Program-made: the position numbers and the translations under genes
Assembly: GCF_000808575.1 (NCBI RefSeq)
Contig: NZ_JWLW01000004.1
Span: 1 to 64,000 of the forward strand
Reading direction: 5' to 3'
Length of the DNA stretch: 64,000 nt
DNA from: Alteromonas marina
GTDB taxonomy: Bacteria > Pseudomonadota > Gammaproteobacteria > Enterobacterales > Alteromonadaceae
Notes under the pieces: generated by a model
What the model saw: the letters and a program-made list of their open reading frames with translations, nothing else
Databases searched by the model: none
Told to the model about the DNA's origin: nothing
In this document: positions 38,860 to 48,174 of the stretch, one piece after another
How positions within the stretch are numbered: the stretch's first letter is position 1
How the letters are laid out: each line of letters begins with the position of its first letter

Positions 38860-39409
38860 TTACACGACCTCTCTGTTCACTTTGCTTTTCTAACGAGTCT
38901 TTAAGCTGATTCCTCGCACGAAAAAGACGAGTCATTACTGTGTTCTTATTGAGCCCTAATTGGTTGGCTATCTCTTCACCACTAAACCCAAAAATGAGTT
39001 GGAGGATTAATGGTTCACGATATTCAACACTTAATCCTCCTAATAGCCGCCTAAGCTCTCTGTCTCGAAGATCGCCATCGGCCTGCTGAGTATCATCCTG
39101 AATATGAACGTCATCTATATCGACGGTATCAAATTGCTTGCGTTCAAAACGACGGGCATTCTCACGGCGCAGTATAGTAATTAACCATGACTTTGCAGCT
39201 TTCTCATCGTTTAGCGCATCTAACGAGCGCCAGGCACGTAAAAAGGTTTCTTGTACGACATCTTCGGCAATGCTCTGGTCTTTAATCAACCAGTATGCAT
39301 AACGATAAATGTCGGCATGAAATGCCTTTACCAGCGCTTCATATCTTTGGTGTTTTGCTTTCATATCCGATAAGACCTGACTACTATCGGATTTATTTCG
39401 CCCAAACAT
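38852..39409 (-). CDS. ECF-type RNA polymerase sigma factor
   Basis: A 185-residue sigma-70 family regulator with only regions 2 and 4. Region 2 contains DIYRYAYWLIKDQSIAEDVV and TFLRAWRSLD (about residues 31-63). Region 4 contains the helix-turn-helix GFSGEEIANQLGLNKNTVMTRLFRAR (about 144-169). The linker is acidic. It is first in a two-gene operon with the DUF3379 gene. ECF factors often drive their own promoters, but I could not identify a -35 motif with confidence in the gap to 39447. Confidence 0.93.
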   Translation of the reverse strand: MFGRNKSDSSQVLSDMKAKHQRYEALVKAFHADIYRYAYWLIKDQSIAEDVVQETFLRAWRSLDALNDEKAAKSWLITILRRENARRFERKQFDTVDIDDVHIQDDTQQADGDLRDRELRRLLGGLSVEYREPLILQLIFGFSGEEIANQLGLNKNTVMTRLFRARNQLKDSLEKQSEQRGRVNG

Positions 39410-39446
39410 AAATTAATCCAAAAAATCTGAACATTTTCACTATGGC

Positions 39447-39486
39447 ATAAAAAACGCGTCATTTCGTTAACCGAAAGACGCGTTTT
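39447..39486 (-). terminator. Terminator of the DUF885 gene
   Basis: AAAACGCGTC pairs with GACGCGTTTT, with an inner TTCG/CGAA extension. On the minus strand the stem ends in six T. It lies about 40 bp beyond the DUF885 stop codon. Confidence 0.9.
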
Positions 39487-39525
39487 CAATTTAGTGCAAG
39501 TCGGCGGAGCAATTAGCCGAAGCTT

Positions 39526-41379
39526 CTACGCACCTTTCTGCGTGGCGACCCATGCATTAATATTTTCTTCTAGAATAGAGAGTGGAACAGGGCCGTACTT
39601 CAGTACTTCATCATGGAAGCCTTTCCAGTCAAACTTGTCGCCAAGTTCCTTTTGCGCATGCTCTCTAAGTTCCATGATCTTTAGTTTACCAATCATATAG
39701 GCCGTGGCCTGACCTGGCATAGCAATGTAGCGCTCAATCGCTTTTTGCGCGTCGTATTCAGGGTTCGGCGTATTTTCAACAAGGTAATCTACCGCCTCTT
39801 CACGCGTCCATTTTTTAGCGTGGATACCTGTATCAACAACAAGCCTACATGCACGCCATAGTTCCATCGCTAAACGTCCGAAATCAGAATAAGGGTCTTT
39901 ATAGAAACCCATATCTTTCGCGAGTTCTTCGGTATACAGACCCCAGCCTTCGGTGTAGGCGGTGAAGCTCAAGAACTTCTGGAATTGAGGCACACCTTCT
40001 AGCTCTTGTGCAATAGCGCGCTGCATGTGGTGACCAGGGATACCCTCGTGATACGCAAGCGCCTCTAACTGATAAGTTGGCATAGCTTTCATATCATAAA
40101 GGTTTGCGTAATAAATACCTGGACGGCTGCCATCTTGCGCTGGGCTTTGATAAAACGCTTTACCTGCCGATTGTTCGCGGAACGCTTCAACGCGTTTAAC
40201 AATCATTGGCGCTTCAGGAAGAATGCCGAAGTATTCAGGAATAGCTTCTCTCATGTCGTCTATGGCGGTTTTCGCCATATCAAGGTATTGCTGTCTACCT
40301 TCATCGGTTGAAGGCAGATAGAATTGGTCATCTTCACGCATGAAAACGAAAAACTCTTGAAGGGTGCCTTCAAATTTTACTTGTTCCATAATCTCGCGCA
40401 TCGCGTTGTGTATGCGCTCAACATTGTCCAAGCCAATTTGATGCACCTCTTCGGCGGTAAGGTCCGTTGTGGTAAACCAGTTAAGGCGATTCTGATACCA
40501 CTTATCACCATTTGGTAAGCGCCACACACCGTCGCCTTCAGGCGTTACTTCTCTTTGATGGGCGAGCTCTTCGATAAACTTCTCGTAAGATGGCATGACC
40601 GAAGTTACTAGTGCAGCTTTCGCCTCACCTAATAATGTGGTTTTTTCGGCCTCTGTTATATCAAGGTTGTTAACCTTGTTTTGAAAATCTTCCCAAATAG
40701 TAGAAGGTGTTTCGCTTGAATCAAACGGCGCGCCAGTTATTACATTTTTTGACGCATCAATCATTTGGTCATAAGCCCATGCGGGTGGGAATACGCCTGC
40801 TTTTTCACGTAACTTCATTTGTTCAATTACTTGGTCAAAGTAAGAACGAACGTTGTCTAATCTCCCAATATATGCCTGAGCGTCCTCTTTGCTTTTTACG
40901 CTGTGAATATTGATAAGGAAGCTAGGAACCTGGGTGTGCGCAGCACGGAATTGATGCACAATATAGCGGTGGTGTCTAAACTCATCGTTAGCTAAATCGC
41001 GCTCAATACCAAGTTTATAAAGGCGCAAACTTAACTTTTCTTGATCACTCAATTTGCTGGTGTCGAAGGTATCAAGCTTTTCTAAACGATTTTTCGCGAT
41101 AGCAATACGGGCATCAGCCTCTTCGTCACTGATGTCATCCCACTTGTCGTAATCCCACTTTTTACCTAAGTAGCTTTGAAATAGTGGAGAGCGTTTTAGA
41201 TCTTCTTCAAATGTGCGCTCAAAGAAAGCATTGAGGCGTTCAGATTCAGACTGCCCAGCGGGCTGCTCTGCTTTGATCGGCTCTGGCGTTGTTTTAGCGG
41301 TTTCGCTCGCTGGAGAGCAAGCGGTTAACGTAGTAACGGCTAACGCGATTGGCGTTAGCTTTAATAGTGTTTTCTTCAT
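39526..41379 (-). CDS. DUF885 lipoprotein, probable metallopeptidase
   Basis: A 617-residue exported lipoprotein with lipobox LTTLTAC-type ending in a cysteine at about residue 21. The DUF885 domain fills the rest. A zinc-binding HEGIPGHH (HExxxHH-like) occurs near residue 444 in ALAYHEGIPGHHMQ, and an EGWGLYTEELAKDMG motif follows. Relatives are thought to be metallo-carboxypeptidases or oligopeptidases, though few are characterised. GGGGAA precedes the ATG. It is a single-gene unit and one of four exported or peptide-degrading enzymes in the window. Confidence 0.85.
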   Translation of the reverse strand: MKKTLLKLTPIALAVTTLTACSPASETAKTTPEPIKAEQPAGQSESERLNAFFERTFEEDLKRSPLFQSYLGKKWDYDKWDDISDEEADARIAIAKNRLEKLDTFDTSKLSDQEKLSLRLYKLGIERDLANDEFRHHRYIVHQFRAAHTQVPSFLINIHSVKSKEDAQAYIGRLDNVRSYFDQVIEQMKLREKAGVFPPAWAYDQMIDASKNVITGAPFDSSETPSTIWEDFQNKVNNLDITEAEKTTLLGEAKAALVTSVMPSYEKFIEELAHQREVTPEGDGVWRLPNGDKWYQNRLNWFTTTDLTAEEVHQIGLDNVERIHNAMREIMEQVKFEGTLQEFFVFMREDDQFYLPSTDEGRQQYLDMAKTAIDDMREAIPEYFGILPEAPMIVKRVEAFREQSAGKAFYQSPAQDGSRPGIYYANLYDMKAMPTYQLEALAYHEGIPGHHMQRAIAQELEGVPQFQKFLSFTAYTEGWGLYTEELAKDMGFYKDPYSDFGRLAMELWRACRLVVDTGIHAKKWTREEAVDYLVENTPNPEYDAQKAIERYIAMPGQATAYMIGKLKIMELREHAQKELGDKFDWKGFHDEVLKYGPVPLSILEENINAWVATQKGA

Positions 41380-41499
41380 TTTATTCCCCGTCGCGTTTAA
41401 TTGATTATTTTTATAAGCTAAAGCTTCTAAGGTTAATAAGCCTTAAAGAGGACAATAAGGCTCGAAGGCTCGACTGTTTCTCGAACGCAATCATTTTTG

Positions 41500-41544
41500 T
41501 TAAAAAGCCCTCGCCACTTTGATTTAGCTAGTTGCAAGGGCTTT
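41500..41544 (-). terminator. Terminator of the moxR-bat operon
   Basis: An 8-9 bp stem (AAAGCCCT with AAGGGCTTT) encloses a 24-nt loop. Read leftward it is followed by TTTTT and then AACAAAAA. It lies about 40 bp after the batD stop codon. Confidence 0.65.
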
Positions 41545-41584
41545 CATTACGCAAATTCTAGTGTATTAGCAAATGAAATGCGTT

Positions 41585-43405
41585 TTATGAAGCAGGATAT
41601 AAGTTAGATAGCGTGTGATCGTTCTTTGTATTTTTCTGCTTCCATTCGCTGCGAGCTAGCTTAATTTCATGCGAGAGTTGCTCTAAAGCCTTCGTAACTT
41701 GTTTAGATTGTGCGCTCGTATCAACCTTATTGGCAGAGAAACGAAGTGCGTAAAGTTCATTTACTCTATCGGTGATACCTTTAAATTGTGAAAGTTGCGC
41801 GTTACCTAAGGTAAGCGCCTTTATCCATTTGTTAAGGGCAGGTGTTAGCTCACGTGTATTCTTTGCTTTAATCACAGACATAAGGCTCTGAAAATGTGCT
41901 TTTTCATCCCACTGAGCACTAGAGTGGATGCGCTGTGCAGAACCGGTTTTGTGAGTTATTCCAAGTCCGGCAGACTGAGCCTGCTTAAGCTTTCTGTAGG
42001 TAACTAACCATCCTGTAAGCGCAATAATAAACAGCGCAAGTAGTACACCAATTACCATCCAATTAAACTGCGCATTTTCGTCAGTTATGGCTTCACCTGA
42101 AGCAGAGCCTAATGGCTTGCTCTCATCGTTAGTACTAACACTAGGCTTTGTTGCAGTGGAAGGTATATCGTTTTGAATAGCGTCAGTACCTGTACTACTG
42201 GTTGATGGAGTATTTGGGATATTAGAAGTATTAGCATTATTTGCGCCGCTCGCTGGCGCTACCGTAATTGAACGAGCGGGAATAGTGGCATACTCAGTTT
42301 GCTGAGTAAGCGTATTAAACCAAGGGATAGTAATTTCAGGTAAGACAAAGTTACCAGGCTGCGTTGGAATGATCGCCAGCGACGTTTGGCGCTGTGAAAT
42401 TAAGCTCTGGTCTTTTTCAACTGTCGTAGTATTAGATTGATCAGGGTACAGCTTAAAGTTTGGCGGATAAAACTCAGGAATATCAGGAAGCTGCTCTTCT
42501 ACTACGCCCAATGCGGTTAGCGTAACAATACGGGTGACTGGTTCACCTGCTACAAAACTATCACCTTGTGGCCATTCTTCATCCACTCGCACCATTTCAG
42601 AAGGCAACCAAGGGTAATCTATCCCCTGAGGAATGGGCTTAATGTTCACCGTAATGTCGGGCCCAACCCGATTGATTTGCTGGGTGCGGTTGAAGAAGCC
42701 AAAACGTTGGTTAGTATTGGCAGCCATAACTTCGCCAGTGAAAATAGGGCCTCTTAGCGTGAATTCACCGGATGCTTGAGGTACAACAGCAAATTGACGC
42801 TCAATAATTTGATACCGTCTTCCATTTACTATATCTGTATACTGTTTATCTTCTCCTAGCTGGGTGATTTCCGCATTTTGCATTTCTGGCGCTTGTAGAC
42901 TGCCGCGCTCAATATTGCTAGAAAGAAACAGCTTAACCGTATAAAGCAGCTGTTGATTTAGATAGGCCTCTTTCAAGTCGATATCCGTGGTAACAAAATA
43001 GTCTCTTGCCACGTTACTTTGTTCTTGAACTGGTATTACTTTAACTTGAATAGGCTTGGTTGATTTTCCTTCAATGTTTAATGGAGGAATGGTGAACGTG
43101 CCTTCCTTTCGGGGAAATAACGTAGTGGTCCAAACGGTGGTGCGCTTGGTGTCGAAATTGACGATTGAGGTTTGGCTACTTACCGATGTTCTTCCGACCA
43201 CAAAGTCTTTAAGCAGGGGAGAGCTGTCGAATGCATCTCTGTCCGCGCTGCCGTCTGCGGTAACCGTTAAGCGAATGGCTTCATCCAACATGACAGGGTT
43301 TCTATCAATGGTGGCTTCCAGCGAATTTACATCGGCATAAGCCACCGCATTTACAAGTAGGGTAAATAAAAAAACTATACGTGTAGATTGTAATAAGGCT
43401 CTCAT
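41585..43405 (-). CDS. batD: BatD-like protein (aerotolerance operon)
   Basis: A 606-residue protein with a signal peptide ending near AVAYA-DVNS, a periplasmic region of beta-rich repeats (BatD/DUF7939-type, about 25-385), a Ser/Thr/Asn-rich linker (about 385-440), a membrane helix near 452, and a cytoplasmic tail of about 130 residues. It is the last gene of the moxR-bat unit and starts directly after the batB/C stop codon. Bat proteins were first linked to aerotolerance in Bacteroides; a role in envelope stress or in MoxR-driven complex assembly is inferred. Confidence 0.85.
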   Translation of the reverse strand: MRALLQSTRIVFLFTLLVNAVAYADVNSLEATIDRNPVMLDEAIRLTVTADGSADRDAFDSSPLLKDFVVGRTSVSSQTSIVNFDTKRTTVWTTTLFPRKEGTFTIPPLNIEGKSTKPIQVKVIPVQEQSNVARDYFVTTDIDLKEAYLNQQLLYTVKLFLSSNIERGSLQAPEMQNAEITQLGEDKQYTDIVNGRRYQIIERQFAVVPQASGEFTLRGPIFTGEVMAANTNQRFGFFNRTQQINRVGPDITVNIKPIPQGIDYPWLPSEMVRVDEEWPQGDSFVAGEPVTRIVTLTALGVVEEQLPDIPEFYPPNFKLYPDQSNTTTVEKDQSLISQRQTSLAIIPTQPGNFVLPEITIPWFNTLTQQTEYATIPARSITVAPASGANNANTSNIPNTPSTSSTGTDAIQNDIPSTATKPSVSTNDESKPLGSASGEAITDENAQFNWMVIGVLLALFIIALTGWLVTYRKLKQAQSAGLGITHKTGSAQRIHSSAQWDEKAHFQSLMSVIKAKNTRELTPALNKWIKALTLGNAQLSQFKGITDRVNELYALRFSANKVDTSAQSKQVTKALEQLSHEIKLARSEWKQKNTKNDHTLSNLYPAS

Positions 43406-45466
43406 CTACCAATCACTCCGGTTTGAAGGCATACGTTGACGCTGACGTTTTTGTGCTTCTAATTGCATTTTTCGTTTTAGTAGAAATGCAGGGTCATCTG
43501 GCACGCGGCGCATTAAACTCTCCATTCGCTGCAGCTCTTCTTTTTCTGTGTCGGTAAGCTCGGTTTCTTGACCTTGCATAGCCTGTGCTTCCTGCTCTGC
43601 TTGTTGTTCGTTTTCTTGTGCTTGCGCTTGCGCGCTGTCACCTTGATCAGACTCTTCCTGTTCTGCATTTTGCTGCATAGAGTCTGATGACTCGTGCTGA
43701 CTGTTCATCTCGGAATCATCAGGCTGTTGTGAGTTATCTCCGCCATTTTGCTGTTCATCATTAGCTTGGCTTTGGTCAGACTGTTGACCCTCATTACCGT
43801 CTTGCTGACCATTCTGCTCGTTTGAACCTTCCTGATTGTTCTGGTCCCCTGATTGCTGTTTGCTATTAGGGCTATCAGAGCTATCAGAGTTATCAGAGCT
43901 ATCTTGGCCATTATCCTGCGAGTCACTCTGTTCGCCGTCATCGCCATTTTCGTTCTGGTTTTGCTCCTGATTCTGCTGTTGCTGCTGTTTCAGCAAATCC
44001 TCGACAATCTTTTTGTTGGTTTTTGCATCGTCGAAATCGGGGTCTTCGCTTAACGCCTGATCATATTTCTTAATAGCGTCTTCAAGCTTACCGAGTTTTG
44101 CCAGTGCATTGCCTTGATTGTAAAGACTCTCGGGGCCAGGGATGTTTTTGAAGGCATTTAATGCACCTTCGTAGTCACCTGATTTATAAAGTGATGATGC
44201 TTTCCAGGTGTCGTCATTAAACTGATTTACGGCGTCTTTGTACTTGCCTCTTTGGTAACTGTTCAATGCTTCCTGGTTGTCATTCATAAATGGCGTTTGC
44301 CACCATGAAAGTGAATCAGGTTTATTTGTCATCTCTAGCGTATTTTCTGGTGCGCTTATGCCTTGTGACGTGCCAGCAATTTCTGAGGCTTGGGCACGTT
44401 GCAGAGCATGGGCGTTTTTAATCATAGAGGGGCTAAGTAAACCCACCAACACGATGAAAACTAACCCGCGTTTGAATGCAAAGGCGGCAAACGGAAGAAG
44501 TATAAGCAGCAAGTAAGGGCCAACTTCTTTCCACTGGTCTCCTTGCAAATTACTCTCTTCTTCGTTCTCTTCGCTGTCGCTTTTATCTAGTAGAGATACC
44601 GAGGCGAGGGCATCAATGTCGGCGTCGTTTGATGTAAAGGATTCAAAGCGTCCGCCGCTCGTTTTAACCACACCTTTCACTGCGCCTTCATTTAACTTGG
44701 GAATAACGATGCTGCCGGTGAAGTCTTTCAAGAGCTCGCCGCTTTGCTGGCGAATAGGCGCGCCTTCAGATGTCCCAACGGTAAGTGCGTTTACTGTAAA
44801 AGGAATAGAAGCCACATACTCTTGAAGCTCTTGTTGTTGTTCTAACTCTATACCGTCAGTAATCCAGTAGATCATGCCTGAGTTATATCCGGCATTAGTA
44901 AGTAGTTCAGACGCACTTTCTATACCTAGCAGAGGGTCGCTGCCCGGCACGGGCATAATTTCCGGTGACAGGCTTGGGATTAGGGTTGTGATATTTCCTG
45001 CGTCTTCGGTTAAAGGGCTAATGACAAACGCATCGCCAGCGTAAGCAACCAAGCCCATTTCACCTTCACCAATAGCGTTGACTAGGTCTATCGCTTTATA
45101 TTTAGCGCGAGTTAGCCTGTCTGGCGTCATATCGGTAGCGCGCATTGAAAGCGACATATCTATGACTATAACGTGTCCCATTTTCAACTGGTAAACCGGC
45201 TGCGGCAGGCGTTCCCATGTTGGGCCAGCGAGTGCTATCACACTTATAATCCACACAAAAGCAAGCATCCACATTGGAGGTTTTGCGCCCATTTCGTTTT
45301 TTCCAATCACCATGTATTGATATAGGTGAGAAGGGATCACAGATTGCCAGCCAGATTGCTTAGCCGTGGTTTTTCTAATTAAAAACACAAGCAGCATCAA
45401 GGGAGCGAGCGCGATAAACCATTCGGGGCGTAAAAAATGAAATTGGTTTAAGAAGTCGAATTCCAT
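43406..45466 (-). CDS. BatB/BatC fusion: von Willebrand A plus TPR protein
   Basis: A 686-residue inner-membrane protein. Two N-terminal helices frame a VWA domain whose metal-ion-dependent adhesion site reads DMSLSM (about residue 100). A third helix is near 325. Then come two or three TPR units (about 395-480, including SLYNQGNALAKLGKLEDAIKKYDQAL) and a tail of about 145 Gln/Asn/Asp/Glu/Ser-rich residues (about 490-635). The final 50 residues are basic. In other genomes the VWA part (BatB) and TPR part (BatC) can be separate genes. AGGAG lies 8 nt before the ATG, which overlaps the batA stop. Confidence 0.88.
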   Translation of the reverse strand: MEFDFLNQFHFLRPEWFIALAPLMLLVFLIRKTTAKQSGWQSVIPSHLYQYMVIGKNEMGAKPPMWMLAFVWIISVIALAGPTWERLPQPVYQLKMGHVIVIDMSLSMRATDMTPDRLTRAKYKAIDLVNAIGEGEMGLVAYAGDAFVISPLTEDAGNITTLIPSLSPEIMPVPGSDPLLGIESASELLTNAGYNSGMIYWITDGIELEQQQELQEYVASIPFTVNALTVGTSEGAPIRQQSGELLKDFTGSIVIPKLNEGAVKGVVKTSGGRFESFTSNDADIDALASVSLLDKSDSEENEEESNLQGDQWKEVGPYLLLILLPFAAFAFKRGLVFIVLVGLLSPSMIKNAHALQRAQASEIAGTSQGISAPENTLEMTNKPDSLSWWQTPFMNDNQEALNSYQRGKYKDAVNQFNDDTWKASSLYKSGDYEGALNAFKNIPGPESLYNQGNALAKLGKLEDAIKKYDQALSEDPDFDDAKTNKKIVEDLLKQQQQQNQEQNQNENGDDGEQSDSQDNGQDSSDNSDSSDSPNSKQQSGDQNNQEGSNEQNGQQDGNEGQQSDQSQANDEQQNGGDNSQQPDDSEMNSQHESSDSMQQNAEQEESDQGDSAQAQAQENEQQAEQEAQAMQGQETELTDTEKEELQRMESLMRRVPDDPAFLLKRKMQLEAQKRQRQRMPSNRSDW
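43871..43906 (-). repeat. Four-copy 9-bp tandem repeat in batB/C
   Basis: Four consecutive units close to GCTATCAGA encode Asp/Ser-rich triplets in the low-complexity linker of the BatB/C protein. Being in frame (9 bp), gain or loss of copies would change linker length without a frameshift. Confidence 0.7.
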
Positions 45467-46542
45467 TACTTCGTCTCCTTATTTGTTTGTGCTGCTTGTT
45501 TTGAATCAGCTGAGCTCGGGTGTGGCTGGGACGAGTTAATTCGTCTTTGTGCGAACCAACGAAATGTTGATAAAAGAACCGTGAAGAATGCCCATAGTGC
45601 TGACAGTAATATTGCCGCACCAAGGGGATAGTAAAACAGAGCGCTCAATGGACGCATCTTACGCGTTTCACCTTCAATAGGCTCAAGCGCGTCAAGTTGT
45701 TGATAAATAGCCTGAAGTTCCTGGGCATTTCGAGCTCTAAAATATTGGCCGCCGGTGCTAGTCGCAATGTCGGTTAACATGCCCTCATCAAGCTCTTGCG
45801 ACGGGTTTATTTGTCGGCTTCCAAAAAAGCTTTGGATCAGCATTTTATCTGCACCCACACCAATAGTGTAAACCTTCACACCCTTACTAATCGCCAACTC
45901 TTTCGCCTGCTCGGGGGTAATATTCCCTGCAGTATTTTGCCCATCGGTAAGAAGAATTAATACGTTATTAGACTCTTCCCGTTCGTCAAAGCGCTTCACG
46001 GCTAAACCTATCGCATCGCCTATGGCCGTTTGTTCGCCAACCAACCCAATGACAGCTTCACTCAGAAGTGTAGAAACCGTATCTCTGTCATAGGTAAGCG
46101 GCGCTTGAACGTAAGCAGTATCGGCAAATAAGATAAGCCCAATTCTGTCGCCTACGCGACGCTGGATAAAGTCATAAACCACCGACTTAGTCATGGTTAA
46201 ACGGTTAACTTGTCGGCCATTTAGCTGCATATCATCTATCTTCATACTGCCCGATAAGTCAACCGCCAACATCATTTCTCGACCTTCGTTCGGTATGCTG
46301 ACAGGCTCTCCTAACCATTGAGGGCGCGCGGCAGCCGTTACGAGCAGCAGCCATATTAAGCTACTTACCACTAGCGGAATTTTGGTTTGTTTCAATTGGG
46401 CTTGCTCTGACACTTCACCAGGTCGCAAACTAGGAACCCGCAGTGCAGCCATAGGCATGTCTTGTGCTTTTTTAGAAAGCAAGCGAACTATAATAGGTAA
46501 GGGGAGTACGAAAAAGACCCACCACCAAGCAAAATTAAGCAT
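45466..46542 (-). CDS. batA: BatA-like von Willebrand A membrane protein
   Basis: A 358-residue protein with two N-terminal membrane helices, a VWA domain with an intact MIDAS (DLSGSM near residue 93; later TDGQNTAG), and a C-terminal membrane helix (about 305-330). The ATG at 46542 is chosen because AAGGAG lies 7 nt upstream. A longer reading to 46581 adds 13 residues without such a site. With this start the overlap with the DUF4381 gene is 8 bases. It probably works with BatB/C and MoxR. Confidence 0.88.
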   Translation of the reverse strand: MLNFAWWWVFFVLPLPIIVRLLSKKAQDMPMAALRVPSLRPGEVSEQAQLKQTKIPLVVSSLIWLLLVTAAARPQWLGEPVSIPNEGREMMLAVDLSGSMKIDDMQLNGRQVNRLTMTKSVVYDFIQRRVGDRIGLILFADTAYVQAPLTYDRDTVSTLLSEAVIGLVGEQTAIGDAIGLAVKRFDEREESNNVLILLTDGQNTAGNITPEQAKELAISKGVKVYTIGVGADKMLIQSFFGSRQINPSQELDEGMLTDIATSTGGQYFRARNAQELQAIYQQLDALEPIEGETRKMRPLSALFYYPLGAAILLSALWAFFTVLLSTFRWFAQRRINSSQPHPSSADSKQAAQTNKETK

Positions 46543-47197
46543 GATGCGGCTCCTTGGCTTGTTTATCATGATGGCTGCCATCGTTTAGACCGCCATCATT
46601 CACACCGCCTTTAGCCCCCTTGTTTTTTGGCAGTTTGGCTTTTGAAAGCCAGTTTTTTACTGCCCCCTTGCAGGTTTCAAAATCACTAGGGTTGGGGGTG
46701 GCTTGATAAACATTGCTTACTAACAAACCTAAATCACTTTCAAGTTTGCTATCACTATTTTTCAATGCAGAGGTTAAGAACGCTTGCCACTGTTTACCGT
46801 ATAACCCAGCTACTTGCTGAGTTGGGTAATAGCTCATCGCCGTGCGTTTTAGAATTGAGTTTAACGCTACGGGCCAATTGCTTTGTTGTGCTGAAATCGA
46901 TTCAAGTAAGGCTAAAGCCTGCTTACGCGCCTTGTTGTGACGTAGGTGAGCAGTGATCGCTTTATATAGGCAAAATAGAGCAAGTAAAACTACTGCAATT
47001 GCGACCCACCAACCCCAATCTAATGGCCAAATGTTGACCTCTGTAGGTACGTGTATATCGCGCAGTTGAGCGAGTGGATCTTGCTGCTGAGGGGGCACTG
47101 GCATTTGATTTGCCGGTGGCATCGATTGAGCAGCTGATTTTGTGTAACTAGATAAAAAGCTTGATACAAAATGGGTTGAAAGAATACTGCTCTGCAT
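46535..47197 (-). CDS. DUF4381 membrane protein of the bat operon
   Basis: A 220-residue protein with one clear membrane helix (about residues 62-82, in WGWWVAIAVVLLALFCLYKAI), preceded by a proline/glutamine-rich segment and the DUF4381 hallmark LRDIHVPTEVNIWPLDWGWW. The rest is cytoplasmic, with a Gly/Asn/Lys/His-rich tail. GGAG lies 8 nt before the ATG, which overlaps the DUF58 stop by one base. The family occurs consistently between DUF58 and batA. Its molecular role is unknown. Confidence 0.82.
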   Translation of the reverse strand: MQSSILSTHFVSSFLSSYTKSAAQSMPPANQMPVPPQQQDPLAQLRDIHVPTEVNIWPLDWGWWVAIAVVLLALFCLYKAITAHLRHNKARKQALALLESISAQQSNWPVALNSILKRTAMSYYPTQQVAGLYGKQWQAFLTSALKNSDSKLESDLGLLVSNVYQATPNPSDFETCKGAVKNWLSKAKLPKNKGAKGGVNDGGLNDGSHHDKQAKEPHHA

Positions 47198-48171
47198 TAA
47201 TTAAGCTCCAACCTTTGTTCTTGTTGCATACTTTGAAGCTGCTCGTCTAGGGGAAGACCCGCTGAAACACTAAATCGAGCGATATTGTTTTTGCGCAAGG
47301 TGCTATAAATCGCGCTGTTGTGTTCACTGCGCCATTTTTGATAGTGCTGTTGCTCGGTATTGTCGCCTAACACCCAGCGTTGTTGGTTTCGGCCATCAGA
47401 AACGCTGACGGTTTGTAGTGAACTGGTTTGTGGCAAGGCGTGTTCTATTGGATCGTTAATTACGATAGCCCTTACTTCACAGTGTCGTGTTAAGTGACTT
47501 AAGTGTTGAATAGCTTGGGTACTTAAATGCTGAAAGTCCGACACAAGATAAACCAAGCTCCCCGGTCTTGCTATTCGTCTTGCCCTAGCGCACGCATCGG
47601 CAAAAGCTTGTTCGTCTTTGACTTTGTCCGGCTTAGATTGCGCGCTCTGTTCGTGCAATGCCATAAGTTCATGACACACGTGCAACACTGCTTTTTTGCG
47701 AGTTAGTGGTTTAATTTCTTTGTGCTGTTGCTGATTAAATACCAGCGCGCCAACCTTATCGCCGCGAGCGGCAGCAGACCAGCTAATTAATGAAGATACA
47801 TGAGCGGCTTGCACCGCTTTAGTAAGCAGCTGCGTGCCAAATGCCATTGAAGGTAGGTAGTCACAGAATAGAAAAACCGGGCGCTCTCGCTCTTCCCGAT
47901 ACACTTTAGTGTGAGTTTTACCCGTGCGCGCAGTAACGCGCCAATCAATAGCGCGAATATCATCACCAGGCTGATAATGCCGGGCCTCATCAAACTCCAT
48001 GCCTCGGCCCTTGTGCTTGGTGAGATAACTCCCAGCAAGTTTAGCTTGTGGCATACGTTTAGGCGCCAAACTAAACAGCTTAGCTAACTGCTGGTAGCGT
48101 AATAATTCTGCGGTAGACAACGAGACGCCATTACTTTGCAGCTTGTTTAGCTGCGCTTGTACATTCACCAT
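47197..48171 (-). CDS. DUF58 (VWA-like) protein
   Basis: A 324-residue soluble protein with the DUF58 signature GRGMEFDEARHYQPGDDIRAIDWRVTAR (about residues 54-81) followed by a degenerate VWA-like fold (FLFCDYLPSM). DUF58 proteins almost always accompany MoxR ATPases and may be their clients or adaptors. It starts 3 bases after moxR, with no separate strong ribosome binding site, so translation is probably coupled. Confidence 0.88.
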   Translation of the reverse strand: MVNVQAQLNKLQSNGVSLSTAELLRYQQLAKLFSLAPKRMPQAKLAGSYLTKHKGRGMEFDEARHYQPGDDIRAIDWRVTARTGKTHTKVYREERERPVFLFCDYLPSMAFGTQLLTKAVQAAHVSSLISWSAAARGDKVGALVFNQQQHKEIKPLTRKKAVLHVCHELMALHEQSAQSKPDKVKDEQAFADACARARRIARPGSLVYLVSDFQHLSTQAIQHLSHLTRHCEVRAIVINDPIEHALPQTSSLQTVSVSDGRNQQRWVLGDNTEQQHYQKWRSEHNSAIYSTLRKNNIARFSVSAGLPLDEQLQSMQQEQRLELN

Positions 48172-48174
48172 AGC

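Noticed and set aside
43853-44053. Ile/Leu-rich ORF opposite the batB/C linker
   Set aside because: It is the antisense of a low-complexity Gln/Asp/Ser tract. It has no start signal, and the real frame is batB/C.
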